The translations under genes and the position numbers were made by a program. The notes under the pieces were generated by a model. The model was not told where the DNA came from. It was given only the letters and a program-made list of their open reading frames with translations, and did not search any database. A stretch of 64,000 nucleotides of DNA from Fallopia convolvulus. Its lineage: Eukaryota > Streptophyta > Magnoliopsida > Caryophyllales > Polygonaceae. The DNA is taken from positions 41,696,707 through 41,760,706 of the forward strand of contig OZ024736.1 of assembly GCA_964016875.1 (NCBI GenBank), in the 5' to 3' direction. Shown piece by piece: positions 1-11,977 of the stretch (positions are counted from its first letter, which is position 1; each line of letters starts with the position of its first letter).

Positions 1-159
1 TCTGACGAGCAAGATGAATTCACCAAGGCATTGAGCAGTGCCCTTGGAGAAAGCTCTTCTTCAACTGTGGCTGAAGGAGGGCAAGACTTGGCAGTTGAGC
101 CATTGGATGATCTTATTGCTGGAATTTCAGGACTTTCCTTGGGTCATAGGTCTAACTAA
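1..159 (+). CDS. 3' terminal coding part of an unidentified gene (partial)
   Basis: The window opens inside an open frame that reads 52 residues and stops with TAA at 157-159. The peptide is rich in Ser and acidic residues and ends in ISGLSLGHRSN. No motif identifies the family and I do not recognise it. An AATAAA at 419-424 fits a poly(A) signal for this transcript. It lies upstream of the aldolase gene in the same orientation. It could be the last exon or a larger terminal exon whose start is outside the window. Confidence 0.6.
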   Translation, partial: SDEQDEFTKALSSALGESSSSTVAEGGQDLAVEPLDDLIAGISGLSLGHRSN

Positions 160-851
160 GGCAATCATAGCTGATATAAAACATGGAGGAGTGGAATCAT
201 AACTTTCTTGGCTTCACTTTTGAAGAGTAATGATGTACAGGTCCTGAACATCTCTCGATCTGCTATAGAAAATCACTGAGACAATGTTCTAGTTTTCTTT
301 TGCTTGTGGGTTGTCTGTGGTTTAGAAATTTTCCGAGGTATTTGTTTCAGAAAGAAAATGTTATAACCCTGGTGTAGATTTGTTCTTCTGAAAGAAAGTG
401 CCTTCAAAATGCTTCTTAAATAAAATGTTACCTAAACTTTGTTTTACTTTTTTTTTTCCCTGATAAAATTCCCAAATCTACAAGGAAAGAAAGGTTGCGA
501 AGTTGGTCTTTTTGTTATTTTAAAGTCGCTGTTAAATATGTAAACAGTTAGCAACAGTGATTACAAGCTTCTAGAGTCCTGTAATAAACCATGTCCATTG
601 ATCGCAATGGAGCAAACAAACAAAGAAAGTATACAAAACCAACGGTGGATCATAAACCAGAGGATCACAACCTCACATCCAAGTAAATTCACTTACTTGG
701 TTCTCCTGTGACTCTTGTGCATTTGTCTTTTACCTGCAAACTGACAACCGGAAAAGAAATCATGTGTTCTCTTCACAAATCCCTTTGTGGTTAAGCATTT
801 TTTTGAGGTGCTGAAAAAACCCCACCTTGTCAACTTTGCCACATAGGCAAA
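160..851. other. 3' UTR and intergenic spacer
   Basis: This holds the 3' UTR of the upstream gene, with an AATAAA at 419-424, followed by non-coding AT-rich DNA leading into the aldolase promoter. No coding, RNA or repeat signal was seen. Confidence 0.5.
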
Positions 852-941
852 TTATCATCCCCATGGCGACATGAGATTGGTTGAAGGAATATGGTCTCAA
901 ATCAGCAATCTATGATAAACCAGCCCTCAAAAGTCTATAAA
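852..941 (+). promoter_or_regulatory. Aldolase core promoter with TATA box and light-type elements
   Basis: A TATAAA lies at 936-941, 66 nt before the aldolase ATG, a usual plant spacing once a short leader is allowed. Upstream are TTATC at 852-856 (the I-box core GATAA on the other strand) and ATTGG at 876-880 (an inverted CCAAT). Both are common in promoters of photosynthesis genes. The light-response role is inferred from the motifs and the gene's product. Confidence 0.55.
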
Positions 942-1006
942 TTTAACCATTAGGAACTTTGCTCAGTAGAGGAGTGTATTAAGCAGTTATTAAGGAAGCA
1001 AAAACA

Positions 1007-3057
1007 ATGGCCTCAACTTCCTTCAAGGCATCACCAGCTGCAGTTCTTGACAAGTCTGAGTGGTTGAAGGGCCAGCCTCTTCGCCAGAGCTCAGTTTCTG
1101 TTAAGTGTTACCCTGTCACTTCCCCTTCGTCTCTCAGCGTTCGAGCCAGCTCCTATGCTGATGAGCTTGTCAAGACCGCGGTATGTAACACCTCCCCCAA
1201 CATCAAAACTCTAAGGGCTCTTTTGGTTTTAGCTTTGAGTTGCAGTTTTAAGTTTTGAAGTGTTTTGTAATTTTATTATTAATATTATCAAAATAATTGT
1301 ATCAAGATGTGCTAGTATATCCTAATAGTCACCTTAATTTTTATAATTGACAACTAAAATTTGAAGCCCGAAAAAAAAGGTGTTTCCAAAAATTCATTTT
1401 CAGTGATGCTCTCTTGAGAGTTAGAGCATTTACATTTTATGGAGTTATAATCAAACACTGAAAATGTGGTCTGTTGTTTGGGGAATTCAGAAAACTATTG
1501 CCTCACCAGGGCGAGGAATCTTAGCCATGGATGAGTCAAATGCGACCTGTGGGAAGCGTCTTGCTTCAATAGGCCTAGAGAATACTGAGGCCAACCGACA
1601 AGCATACCGAACACTCCTTGTGAGTGCTCCTGGTCTTGGTCAGTACATTTCAGGTGCCATCCTCTTTGAAGAGACTCTCTACCAATCCACAGTTGATGGT
1701 AAGAAGATGGTTGATGTGCTTACTGAGCAGAACATTGTTCCTGGAATCAAGGTTGACAAGGTAAGAATCCATTTATTTTCATATTATGATCTCTTATTTA
1801 TGTATGAGCAGAAATTTATTAAGTGTACTGAATTTGTGTCTGCTGGAAACTGTATGAAGGGTTTGGTGCCTCTTGCTGGTTCAAACAATGAGTCATGGTG
1901 CCAGGGTCTTGATGGCCTTGCTTCGCGCTCAGCTGCTTATTACCAGCAAGGAGCTCGCTTTGCCAAATGGTAAGCTTAAAGTACTTCTTTAAGAAGAAAA
2001 AAATATCTTCAAGAAGATGAATTGCTTGAAAATTGACACTTCACAAAGTCATGATTTGAGCATATCCTAATTTCAGGCCACTAAGGGGAAATTTACCATA
2101 ATTCTTATAAGGTACATGACTATTATGCACATTGATAGCTTGAAAATTGAAACTGATCTTTAAGCTTCTTATGACACTAGGCGTACAGTTGTGAGCATTC
2201 CCAACGGCCCATCTGCCTTGGCAGTGAAGGAAGCAGCTTGGGGTCTTGCTCGCTATGCTGCTATCTCTCAAGTAAGTATCAACTGTTATAGAACAGAACA
2301 GATTAATTCCAATTAAACCAAAATTATATAAAAAAAAAAACTTTATAAAATGTTTTGTAGGACAATGGGTTGGTCCCAATTGTTGAGCCAGAGATCTTGC
2401 TTGACGGTGAGCACGGGATCGACAGGACTTTTGAGGTAGCAAAACAGGTTTGGGCAGAGGTCTTCTTCTACCTTGCAGAGAACAATGTGATGTTTGAAGG
2501 AATCCTCCTCAAACCGAGCATGATCACCCCGGGTGCTGAGTGTAAGGACAGGGCGACTCCTGATCAAGTTGCTGAGTACACTCTCAAGCTTCTTCACAGC
2601 AGGATCCCTCCATCTGTCCCTGGAATCATGGCAAGTTTCTAAACCCTATTTTCTCAAGTAAAAAAAAAAAAAATCACACACACCCCAAAGAAAATAAAAC
2701 CAAATTTGGGGATTAAGATGACTAATAAGGTATAACATAGCAATTATTCTTAACATGTTTGATTGGAATTATGAGCAGTTTTTGTCCGGTGGGCAATCTG
2801 AGGTGGAGGCGACCCTGAACTTGAATGCAATGAACCAAAAGCCTAACCCGTGGCACGTGTCGTTCTCATATGCAAGAGCCCTACAAAACACATGCCTTAA
2901 GAAGTGGGGAGGGAGGCCGGAGAATGTGAAGGATGCTCAGGAGACTCTCCTTATCAGGGCTAAGGCGAACTCACTTGCTCAGCTTGGAAAGTACACCGGT
3001 GAGGGCGAGTCTGAGGAGTCCAAAGAAGGCATGTTTGTTAAGGGATATGTGTACTGA
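1007..3057 (+). CDS. FBA: Fructose-bisphosphate aldolase, class I, plastid type
   Basis: Six exons: 1007-1180, 1491-1760, 1860-1969, 2181-2271, 2361-2630 and 2779-3057, giving 397 residues, the usual length for plastid aldolases. It cleaves fructose-1,6-bisphosphate (and sedoheptulose-1,7-bisphosphate) in the Calvin cycle and plastid glycolysis. The first ~45 residues are Ser-rich, basic and poor in acidic residues, as in a chloroplast transit peptide. The core has SPGRGILAMDES, and the Schiff-base lysine is Lys266 in GILLKPSMITPG. The C-terminus is FVKGYVY, which matches the FBA1/FBA2 type. All introns are GT-AG except the fifth, whose donor reads ATG|GCAAGT, a GC-AG intron. Exon phases close without any frame break. 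The start is the ATG following the TATA box and A-rich leader (AAAACAATGG). Confidence 0.95.
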
Positions 3058-5706
3058 TCAGGTGAAACTGATGATCATTATAGTATGCTATGTAGAAAAA
3101 AAACAGAAGTTAAGTGTTGTGTTTTGTTAAAGCTGCATGGAGACTTTGTTTTTTTTGTTAATGCTGCATGTATTTTAGCCAGGCAATAAGTTGTTGTTAC
3201 TTGATGAGGACTTTTTCGTAGTTTATGTATTTATCGTTCTTATACTCTACTACTATATATGAGTTTGGTTAACTTAATTTTGGGTATTGGAAAGTGTTTT
3301 CACAAATCTGCCCATATGCATACTGATCAACTGATGACTAAAGGAAGCAAATCGAATACAAGATTCTGATGAATTGAAACTTTAAATTACCCTGATCGTA
3401 TGAAAACAATTTATTTAGTTATTTTTGATTTTATAACAAAATTATTAAATATGATATGGTATTGTTGAGTTGCCAAAAAAGCCTAATCAATGGATAGTCA
3501 TAAACTCGTAAACACTTGTTAAGAAACTTCAATTAGATAAAAATATGAATTTTTGATGACGAAACTCACATTTTATAATTTTGCATAGCTAGATCACCTA
3601 GCATCATATAATTAATGATGCTAAAATTTGATGTATCCTAATTTGAAAACATCCAAATTAGAATAGCCAACCAATATTTGCTATTCTATGTGGCATATTC
3701 TTTATTCTCTCTAGAAACAATGTAGACACAATTTTCCTTCTCTTACTTTTGGAAATGGTGGTTACAACATCGAATTGTGTTGCCCTGGAATGATGGTAGG
3801 AAGGCCTAGTTTTGGAAAGACTTACAAACTTAATTTCGATTTTGTTAGGTCTTTGATGAAAGATGACAACTATTAATTACACTGATATCTGACAGGTAAA
3901 AGTAAAACTCACTAAGAAAGTAAGAAGTAGTCAACGAAGATGGCGGTCTGAGCAATCTTTTTTCCAAACACGAAAGAATCTGTCATTCAGCTTCCAATTT
4001 TTGCAGAGTTTGTGACAAATTGTGTAGGCATTAAAGTTGCCGTTAATTGAGATCATCTGTAGTATGTACAGTACATTTTTTGTTATCGTTTATTTGCTCT
4101 GAAAAATCAATCGTGAAATGAAAAGTTAGAGCAGAGATATCATGTACTCCATTAAAGTTTGCAATTTTTTCACTTGTCATCTGATTGACATCATGGATTT
4201 GTCATCTGATTGACATTAAAGCCAACTTTTCTCTTGATTTGCTGTTATGGCTTCATGATATTCTAAATGCGAGTATTTGAGCTCAACATTTGGGTTCGGT
4301 TTGAATTTTGCAGTTGTTTTTGTTCCATGCTCCATATATCTATGAGCATTAACACTTGACATCAGACATGCCCAATTTCTTGATTAATTTTTTGCGCTTT
4401 TGGATTCATGAAATCACTAGTATATACTATGTACATTATTTCATGTTATGTTTTGCTCCATGCATTAGTAGGTGTCATTGTCAATTAGGGCCCCTACTGG
4501 TTAAATGATCATTGAAATGCTCACGCAGTGTTCTAAAATTATATCTTTGCAGATTGAGATTGTATACAACTTTGGCCGAGAAGACCATTCCTAATGTCAG
4601 CAACCTTTCACAAGGCAAGAAAGAAAGGCTAAAGGTTTTAGTTAGGATCTTCTTGTTTTCTGCACAAGTGCTGCATGCACAACATCAACATCATCGCCCA
4701 CTATAGTCCTGCACAAGCAGGATATGGGGAGTCAAGATGAGGCCACCCATATAACATATTAGAAAAATGTGCCTGATAGACCCAAGATGAGGCCTCTTTA
4801 CTTTTGGTATGCACAATGCAGCTTAATCCTACATCCACATTACAAAGCTACGTAGAGAGACGTGCCATATTTTAAAAACGTATAGCAATTAACAAGTATC
4901 AAAAAAATTAAAGATTGAGTGTGCATCAAATTCCATCCGATAATGCAATGGTAAAAAAGAAACTACCTAATTGTTAAAGAGCAACAAAAAATCACAGCTA
5001 AAAAAAGAGAAAAATCTCAAGGAATAAACTCGTAGGAATGTTAAGATGAACTTGAAAGGGAGAGGTCAGTGAGGCCCCGACATTGTCATTCAAACGCTGA
5101 ATCATTTACTCCATTGGTAGATTTTTCACTACGTGGCCTTCCATTGTCAACTAAATGAAATTTCTCAAACGTCACAACACTCAAAACCCTCAAGTATGAT
5201 TGTTCCATTAAATAATTCTTTGTTTTGTGCCAACAAAATGAGATTTTCGGGGGCAATCCATGTACATGTCCTAATATTTACACGATTGTACAGGACATTA
5301 TAGATGGAAGCATGTAGGTAGAGAGGGGAATAGGCTAGCACATGAGCTTACTATGCTTGATCCTTGGGAACTGGGTTATAGAAGTTGGATTATGCCTTTA
5401 CTGAGTTTGCTAATGGTCATTAATAATGCTTTGGCATTACACTTTAAGCTGACAATTTCCCTCTCGTGATGTAATTGGAATCCCGTAAAATTTGATCCAT
5501 TAAAAACTAGTAAGAAATTCCAATTGTCACATTTGGATCAAAGTGCATAGCTCCAAATTTACATCCTTGCTAGTACACTGGATTTCAATCCTCGGGGCGT
5601 TAAAAAAAAAGAAGCAAGTCTTGCTTCACTGGAAATAAATTAAATTTTCACTGGAAATAACTTGAAACTACAGGTTGAGCTTACCGGATAAGGAGTGTAT
5701 TTAACG
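3058..5706. other. Intergenic region between aldolase and UFD1 (convergent 3' ends)
   Basis: The left part contains the aldolase 3' UTR and the right edge the UFD1 3' UTR. Between them is AT-rich DNA with stop codons in all frames. A 16-bp sequence (GTCATCTGATTGACAT) occurs twice close together near 4,177 and 4,202. No gene or recognisable transposon was found. Confidence 0.5.
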
Positions 5707-8700
5707 TCACTTCAAAGAATATTTCTTTCCTGTAAAAGGCTGAAACTTCGGCTCCTCTTTCTCCTTCTCCTGCTCTTGTTTGCTTTCCTTGGCAGGTGCC
5801 TGACAAATCCGAGAACGCCAAACATTAGTAATATAGCTCAACCAACAAACTCGTCTTCTACCGGCCTAATTTCATTAAAAGCCAAATTTCGTTCACCAAA
5901 TACCTTTTGGTTTTCCTTTGGGGTTTGGCTCGCTTTTGAACCACCAAAAACGAGTTTCCCTTGTGCCTGGCGATTTGAGCTCTGTGAACTAGACCCAGCA
6001 GCAGATTGACCACTTACACTTGTACTACTATAAGGCTGCTTCTCTCTAGGCAGCACAGAGGTAGATGCTGATGCTGGTGTAGGCAGATTTTTGCCTGGCT
6101 TCCCGTCCAATCGTCTTCCTGTCCCACTGAAAGGGTTGAACTTTGGCTCCTCAGGTGGTGGTGTCTCTTCAGCTGCAACATTGAAAGAGATGGTAGGTTA
6201 GTAGTGGGTAAAATGAAGTAATTCAGAGTTTCCGAACATCAAAGAACGAAGATTCTTTGTCAGATTTTTAAAAATTTGTCAATTTGTGAGTATTTTTCAT
6301 TTGTGATTTTATCCTTACTCTTCACTCTAACATACGCATAGATGGGAAATGGTTAAAACTGGCTTCATGACTTGAAAAAACAACAAATGTACAGCTTTTC
6401 AATTTTTATTTTTAAACTTTTGCTTCAAAGTCTATCTTCATTTACGAGATGTAAGAAGAACAGAATAAAACTTCTAGAAAATAAAGGAAATGAAAATCGC
6501 TCTACCAAAAGCTATAGCATACAAGGATACCACACAAACCTAAAGCCGGTGCTTTCAATGGAGTAGGTGCTATGATCTTTTCAGGTTCCTTGTAATCAAG
6601 GGGAGGTGCAAAGTCCACCTCACAGTCTGTCTCAATTATACTTATGGCATTTGATGGCTTTGTTTCAACGATATCAATATAATACTTCTTATTGTTGTAT
6701 GCTACCATGATACTGTCTCCAGTTGTCAAGCAAGAGAAGCTCCTCAGAGTTGTCTCGAGGCTAGAGATGAATACAAGACAGTCAAAAAAATAAAACAATC
6801 AATTAGCCAAGAATGAAATATATAATAGAAACGAGCAAATCCGCCAAGCTGGTTTAGCCCATTAAATGCATCCCATGAACTAAATAAAATCCACCACGCC
6901 AAAAGAGCGAAAAAAAAAAGAAGGGGAAACGGAAGAAAGAAGAAAATTAGATGCTGCAAAAGTCAGATATTAAATACACTAATATAGGGTGAGCTTACAT
7001 GGCTTTAGGATTAGATATATCCAAGAAGTCTGTAGTATGGGGTTGTAGTTTAACATATGTCCCTTTAGGAAGCGTCGCATTTTTCACCCTAACTGTATCA
7101 CCCTCTTGCAATAGCATGTTTTCCATCATCTGTGAATAAACAACGATAAAACTTACCAATTACCCTTCTTGAGCAGTTAATTAGCAGATTAAGCAAGGAG
7201 AACAACAGCTGCCAATAAGAGAAGTAAATAATACTTGCAATACTAAGAAAGAAAAGAAAGAATAAATACATACCCAGTACGGCATATAGATCATTCCTTC
7301 CTCTGCAATGAATTCCAGCACCCCACAATGGGAATTCCGATTGGCGGCATCATTTCGAAGCTCAAATAGCATAGGATAATCAATATGTAGAGAAGCTGGA
7401 GAACCAAGCAATATGGACAAATATTTAGAGATATAGTATTAAATCCCATTATCAGATTCTTGTGAGAACAGTGAGTCAACTAACCTAGCCGATCAAGTGC
7501 TGATGGAGGCATGATGACTGAAGAAAAATGATAAAAAGGTTAAAACAAAGGCATCAAACAAATAGGAAGGAACCACGAGCACAAATATAGCAAAAAAAAA
7601 CTTACTTTTATCACCACCCTCAAGTTGTGGCTGAAATGAAGGGAAAGAAAGAGTCAAAATAGAGTTAAAGTAAACATATGAAATTCCAACAAAAACAATA
7701 TTTCTGTTCACTATGACATGAAAAACATCCACAACTTTCCTTTGGGGGAGGGGGTCAAATAGAGGAATTCAAAAATTGAATACCCAACTATGAAAAGCAG
7801 AATGATATAGATTCAAAAAATCTTTGGTGAAATTTGATGAAGGATCATATAAAATAACTTCAAAGGTCCATTGCACGTCGTATGAATCAAACACCAAATA
7901 AGTGAAATGCACTACATTACTTGATTGCAGGAATTAATCTTTTCATTTAAGAACAAGAACACTAAACCATAGGTCCTCATGGATGAAGATATAGCTGAAT
8001 GGAAAGTCTTGCAGAAAATATATTATAAAATGTTCTTCTAAGGGGATATCAACCTTATCAATAAAAGATGCAGGGTAACACCTATATGTCTGCTCGAAAG
8101 ATGCTCCATGGTACCCATAACCGCCAAAAAACTGTAGCAACAAAATAATTTAAGTGAGATATAATAATCAGCAAATTCATACAATTACCACAATATAACA
8201 TCATTGCATATTTAAGGCCTTGACAAAACTAAATGTAGCATAGGAGCCTTACAAAATACATCCTACCACATCCTCACCTACTTCCCTATCAAAGGTTATA
8301 TTTCCTCCATCAAGTATTGAAGGTGAAAGCTATTTGCAGGCTCTCAAACTCCTTACAATCAATATCCCTCTCAAAAGTCTACTGGTCTGTGCTTGCAATG
8401 TTCAAACCAAGGGAGTTAAAGAGATTTGAAATTAGTCAACCAGCCCACCAATTATCTTTGATCTCTCTTTTCACTCTTGTCATGAGAGCACATACAAACC
8501 CAAACCATTGTTATACCTGACAGCTCACTTTAAAATGCCACCTTCGACTTTTTATAAACTAGTCCATGTATTAGCTTACCCATCAAACAACCTAATTATC
8601 CATCTCTACATCAATGTATTTTCCAGATATGTTGTATTTAAGCTATATATTAGACACTATAAACCATATAAATTCCCCGTATAATGTCAATATAGCAAAG

Positions 8701-9185
8701 TTTGACCTTTATCTAGAAGGATTAAGCTCCAATGCAGCAAGAACTTCACCCTTCAACCAAAACCGTATAATCTCACACCCTTTCATCCTTAAGACATCCG
8801 CAAAATTGATGTGAATTTGAAATCATGTCGATTTCATTATGACACGGAGTAATATTTAGACATGTAACAGTTGCAAACTTGATTTGAATTAGAAATCATG
8901 TCGATTTCATTATGACACAGAGTACTATTTTAGACAAACGTCAAGTCAACCAAAAACAGAAGCAGCAACCTTCCACCAGTAAACATACAGATAGGTCAAG
9001 TGAAGTTGCATGTTGCCAAGCATAAACAAATGCAATTAAGGTAAGCAAATTTGTTCCAGCGAATGATTGGATAAATCCAAGTAAAAATTAATAAGACTAT
9101 TGTAGAAAGAATACAGAAACAACATTCTGATGATCATGATTGAACAAATCATTCCAGGAAAGAAAGCCCCAATTACCATGTCCAT
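5707..9185 (-). CDS. UFD1: UFD1, ubiquitin fusion degradation protein 1 (CDC48/p97 cofactor)
   Basis: Nine exons read on the minus strand: 9185-9177, 8131-8054, 7630-7606, 7517-7485, 7395-7274, 7129-6999, 6760-6540, 6172-5904 and 5799-5707, totalling 326 residues, the normal plant length. UFD1 pairs with NPL4 to recruit CDC48 to ubiquitylated substrates, as in ER-associated degradation. The N-terminal domain (about residues 5-190) carries SFEQTYRCYPASF, MPPSALDRLASLHIDYPMLF, VLEFIAEEGMIYMPYW and TDCEVDFAPPLDYKEPE, all typical of the family. FSGTGRRL at 221-228 matches the SHP motif (FxGxGxxL) that binds CDC48, and a second FTGKKYSL closes the protein. The first coding exon is only 9 nt (Met-Asp-Met) before GTAATT. 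An in-frame TAG lies nine codons upstream of the ATG, supporting this start. The 5' UTR probably contains another intron. Confidence 0.94.
8806..8935. repeat. Imperfect tandem duplication in UFD1 intron 1
   Basis: Two ~56-bp copies share the core AAATCATGTCGATTTCATTA and start at 8806 and 8879, a period of about 73 bp. They lie wholly within the 1,045-bp first intron of UFD1. A few substitutions separate the copies. Confidence 0.7.
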
Positions 9186-9962
9186 AATTAGCTTCTTTGA
9201 ACAGAATACCTAATAAGATCCTGCAGCAGCAAAATAAAAAATACTAAGAAAACAGTATAAAACGCAATTAAAATCCATTTTTTCGAACAATTTTGTTCTT
9301 CCAGAGAAAAGGAAAGTGAAAAGCATAACAATACAAAATCGCCTTACAGCGAGATGAACCTCAAGATCAAAACCCTACTTTAGTGGCAAAGGTTGCAACT
9401 TTCTCAATATTCTAGATCTAAACTTGACATGGAAAACTAAACAAATTGTCAGTTTCAACGAGGCTGATCACAAATTTCAAATGAAAGAAATAAAGAACGG
9501 GAACCTAGATAGAGATAGGATTACGAAATTCAGATTGCAAATGACGATTACCAAGATAAAAGTCAGCGTCTGGAAACCTAGTTGATCAGAGATTAACGAG
9601 TTCGACTGCGCGAGAAGTTTCCAGTAGAATAAACGAAGAATTCTGATGGTTTTGCTTGATGTCTCCTCTGCAACACCTCCCCAGTCCCACGGATGCGATT
9701 CCGGGCGTTGGTTGGACTTGCACAGCTCATGATTGTGATCTTTAAGCACTGACTTGCAAGTTCGCGCAACTCCGTCGGTTCAGACATTGGACTGGGCCTC
9801 AAAGACCGGCAAATCAGCCCAATATTATATTTAGGGTCGGACTTAAAATTGGTTCAAAGCTTGCGTGAAAATGTAGCGTGTTTCTTTTGTTTCTTAAACG
9901 GTATCGAAACTTCTCGGATTATTAAGTATTATATTTTTAACACAAGTGCTATTAACATCAAA
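9186..9962. other. UFD1 leader and spacer to the tRNA gene
   Basis: On the minus strand the UFD1 leader sits here. TGCTGCTGCAG|GATCTT near 9,222 is a plausible acceptor of a 5' UTR intron, and the more GC-rich 9,600-9,780 segment is a plausible first non-coding exon. CAA triplets just before 9,963 are typical upstream of plant tRNA genes. No further coding sequence is supported. Confidence 0.4.
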
Positions 9963-10046
9963 GTCAGGATGGCCGAGTGGTCTAAGGCGCCAGACTCAAG
10001 TTCTGGTCCTCTAACGAGGGCGTGGGTTCAAATCCCACTTCTGACA
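9963..10046 (+). tRNA. tRNA-Leu (anticodon CAA), intronless
   Basis: The 84-nt sequence folds as a class II tRNA. The acceptor stem is GTCAGGA with TTCTGAC plus discriminator A. The D-arm box A is TGGCCGAGTGG. The anticodon stem CCAGA/TCTGG encloses loop CTCAAGT with anticodon CAA. A long variable arm follows (CCTCTAACGAGGG region), then T-arm box B GGGTTCAAATCCC. The 3' CCA is not encoded, as expected for a nuclear gene. There is no intron, normal for plant leucine tRNAs. All stems pair, so the gene appears intact. Confidence 0.96.
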
Positions 10047-10049
10047 ATA

Positions 10050-10057
10050 TTTTTTTT
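10050..10057 (+). terminator. Pol III T-run terminator of tRNA-Leu
   Basis: A run of eight T residues begins four bases after the tRNA 3' end, the standard RNA polymerase III stop signal. Confidence 0.85.
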
Positions 10058-10318
10058 ATTTCCTCTCATACATTTGCAAACAATAATTTTTATTTTTTTA
10101 TTTTCTCCCATACATATGCAAACAATAATTATTTTTTTTATTTTCTCCAATACATTTGCAAAGCCCCGTATGTTCAACCCAATTTCCTAACTCTCATTCT
10201 CCAGTGCCCCTCAAATTCTAGGTTGTTATTTGGTTGTAGTATTTATCTGGGTTTTACCAATCTCTACCTCTTTCTTTCAATTTGTTGCGAGATCAGCGAA
10301 AGTCGAAAGAAGTCTCCA

Positions 10319-10585
10319 ATGGCGCCACCACTAGGTCCATAATTGGGAGTTAGTCAGCTCGCTTTGCTAATTTCGTATTTCAATATTTTATGATGTCAAA
10401 GTTTCCATCTCCCCACTCAACTAATTGCTCTATTTTTTTTCCTTCAACAATTGTGTTTTTCAGTTTCATCAGTTTAGCTTGTTGCCGATGTTGAATGGTT
10501 GCTTTTCTATGCATCGCAGGTTGCTCACGCTTCGGCCTTTGCTTTTAGGGTTGTCTATGGCAACATGAAGCTCAAGTATCTCAAG
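10319..10585 (+). pseudogene. Degenerate copy of a mitochondrial ATP synthase subunit e-like gene
   Basis: An ATG at 10319 begins MAPPLGP and then hits TAA. Reading on gives GVS and LAL, matching the start of the short plant ATP synthase E-chain proteins as I remember them (MAPPPGPYSG, then LALVAR). The expected donor after this exon reads CT instead of GT. A second exon at 10520-10585, bordered by GCAG and GTAATT, encodes VAHASAFAFRVVYGNMKLKY plus LK, the expected middle of the ~50-residue protein. I found no third exon for the basic C-terminus. Premature stop, lost donor and missing last exon together indicate a pseudogene. The family assignment rests on a short peptide match. Confidence 0.55.
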
Positions 10586-11186
10586 GTAATTTTAGCTATA
10601 TTTCTCTAACTTCTAGGTTCTTGTTTTGCTACCGACCCTTGAACAGTTGAACTTGTGTACAATAGTTACTTAGGATTTGTTTGGATTACAATAGTTTATG
10701 TTTTATAAAAAAAATTAGTTCTTTTTTAATATTTAATTGTCAAGTTATGTTTGGATAATGTTTACATTTATAAAGCTTTTTAGTTATTTTTTAGCATTCA
10801 ATTGAACCCTTACATTTAAACTTGCGCTTTGGGACCTATTAAATCTCTAATCATTGACATGTGGTCGGGTCGGGTCACGAGTTGATTTATAAACCGGATT
10901 ACTGGTCAGATTGACCCGTTGGACATCCATATATACCTCGTATGTTTAACATAGTTGTTGATTATATAGTTCAACTACGAACCTCGATTACCTCAAATCA
11001 GCTCACGACTCACCCATGACTGAATGTGTTCTAGGTTGAAGAATCCTTTCGATTTTTTCCTCATAAAAAAACCAACATGACACGTGGTCGGATTTTCTTC
11101 ATTGGGCCAATAAACGGGCTGCCCAAAAAAGCCCGATTAACTTTAACGAGAGCACACAATTTAGACCTCCATAGATATTGGGCTAG
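10586..11186. other. Non-coding spacer
   Basis: AT-rich sequence with no open frame. It includes a GGTCGGGTCGGGTCA-like stretch near 10,865 that resembles dispersed plant repeats. The missing third exon of the subunit e-like pseudogene was looked for here and not seen. Confidence 0.4.
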
Positions 11187-11977
11187 TTGCGTAAAATGTT
11201 GTTTTTAAAATTCTTTTTCGATACAGAGACCACCACCGGAATCCTTTTCCTCTCTACTCTCCTTTTATATCCACTGTGTGGGAAAGGTGGAAAACTCCTC
11301 AGACAGCGGCAAAATAGCAAACCAAAGAAAGAAATTCACATCTCTCCCTCTCTCCCTCTCTCCTTCCTTCTCCTCTTTCCATATCAAACTCTCAACCCGC
11401 CACTACTCCGATCTTCCAATCTTTCAATTGTTCCAGCTTTTCCCTCCATTGAATGGCTTCTCATTAGGATTTAGTAAAGGTGCCCAGGTAAAGCTCAGCC
11501 TTCGCCTTCCTGGCATTTCCTTTCCAGGCTCCTTTGCGCTTCCTCGTATTTTTTCTTTCCTTTGAAGAATCTCCATTGCTGGATGACTGCTTTTGCTTTC
11601 CAATTCAGCTCAAGCTGAATTTCGTTTGTATTTTCTTTTGCAGCTTTTCCATTTTTCTGCAGTGAGTCGTTTCTCAGCTCGGCGCCTCCATAGACCTCAG
11701 GTGAGCTGCTATCGTTTCTTATTACCGATTGTTTTTGCTTCCCCTGGGATTTTCGCCTTGTCATTGGAGAATGCGGTTTGCGGTGTGAGTTGATGAGGGT
11801 TGGGGGTTGCGAATTTGGTTCCGCGGTGATTTCAAATGCCTAGGATTTTGTGGAGGTATGAAATTTAGGTATTTGGAGCTTGATGCAAGTTGCTGTTTCA
11901 GTTCTATATCGTGGTTTGAGGTTGGAACTAGGGTTTGCTGGACGATTTTTTTATAATGCTCCTGTTTACAGAATTAC

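Noticed and set aside
9477..9802. Minus-strand open frames upstream of UFD1
   Set aside because: They sit in the UFD1 leader region, have no domain, and are separated from the UFD1 start by an in-frame stop. At most they are upstream ORFs.
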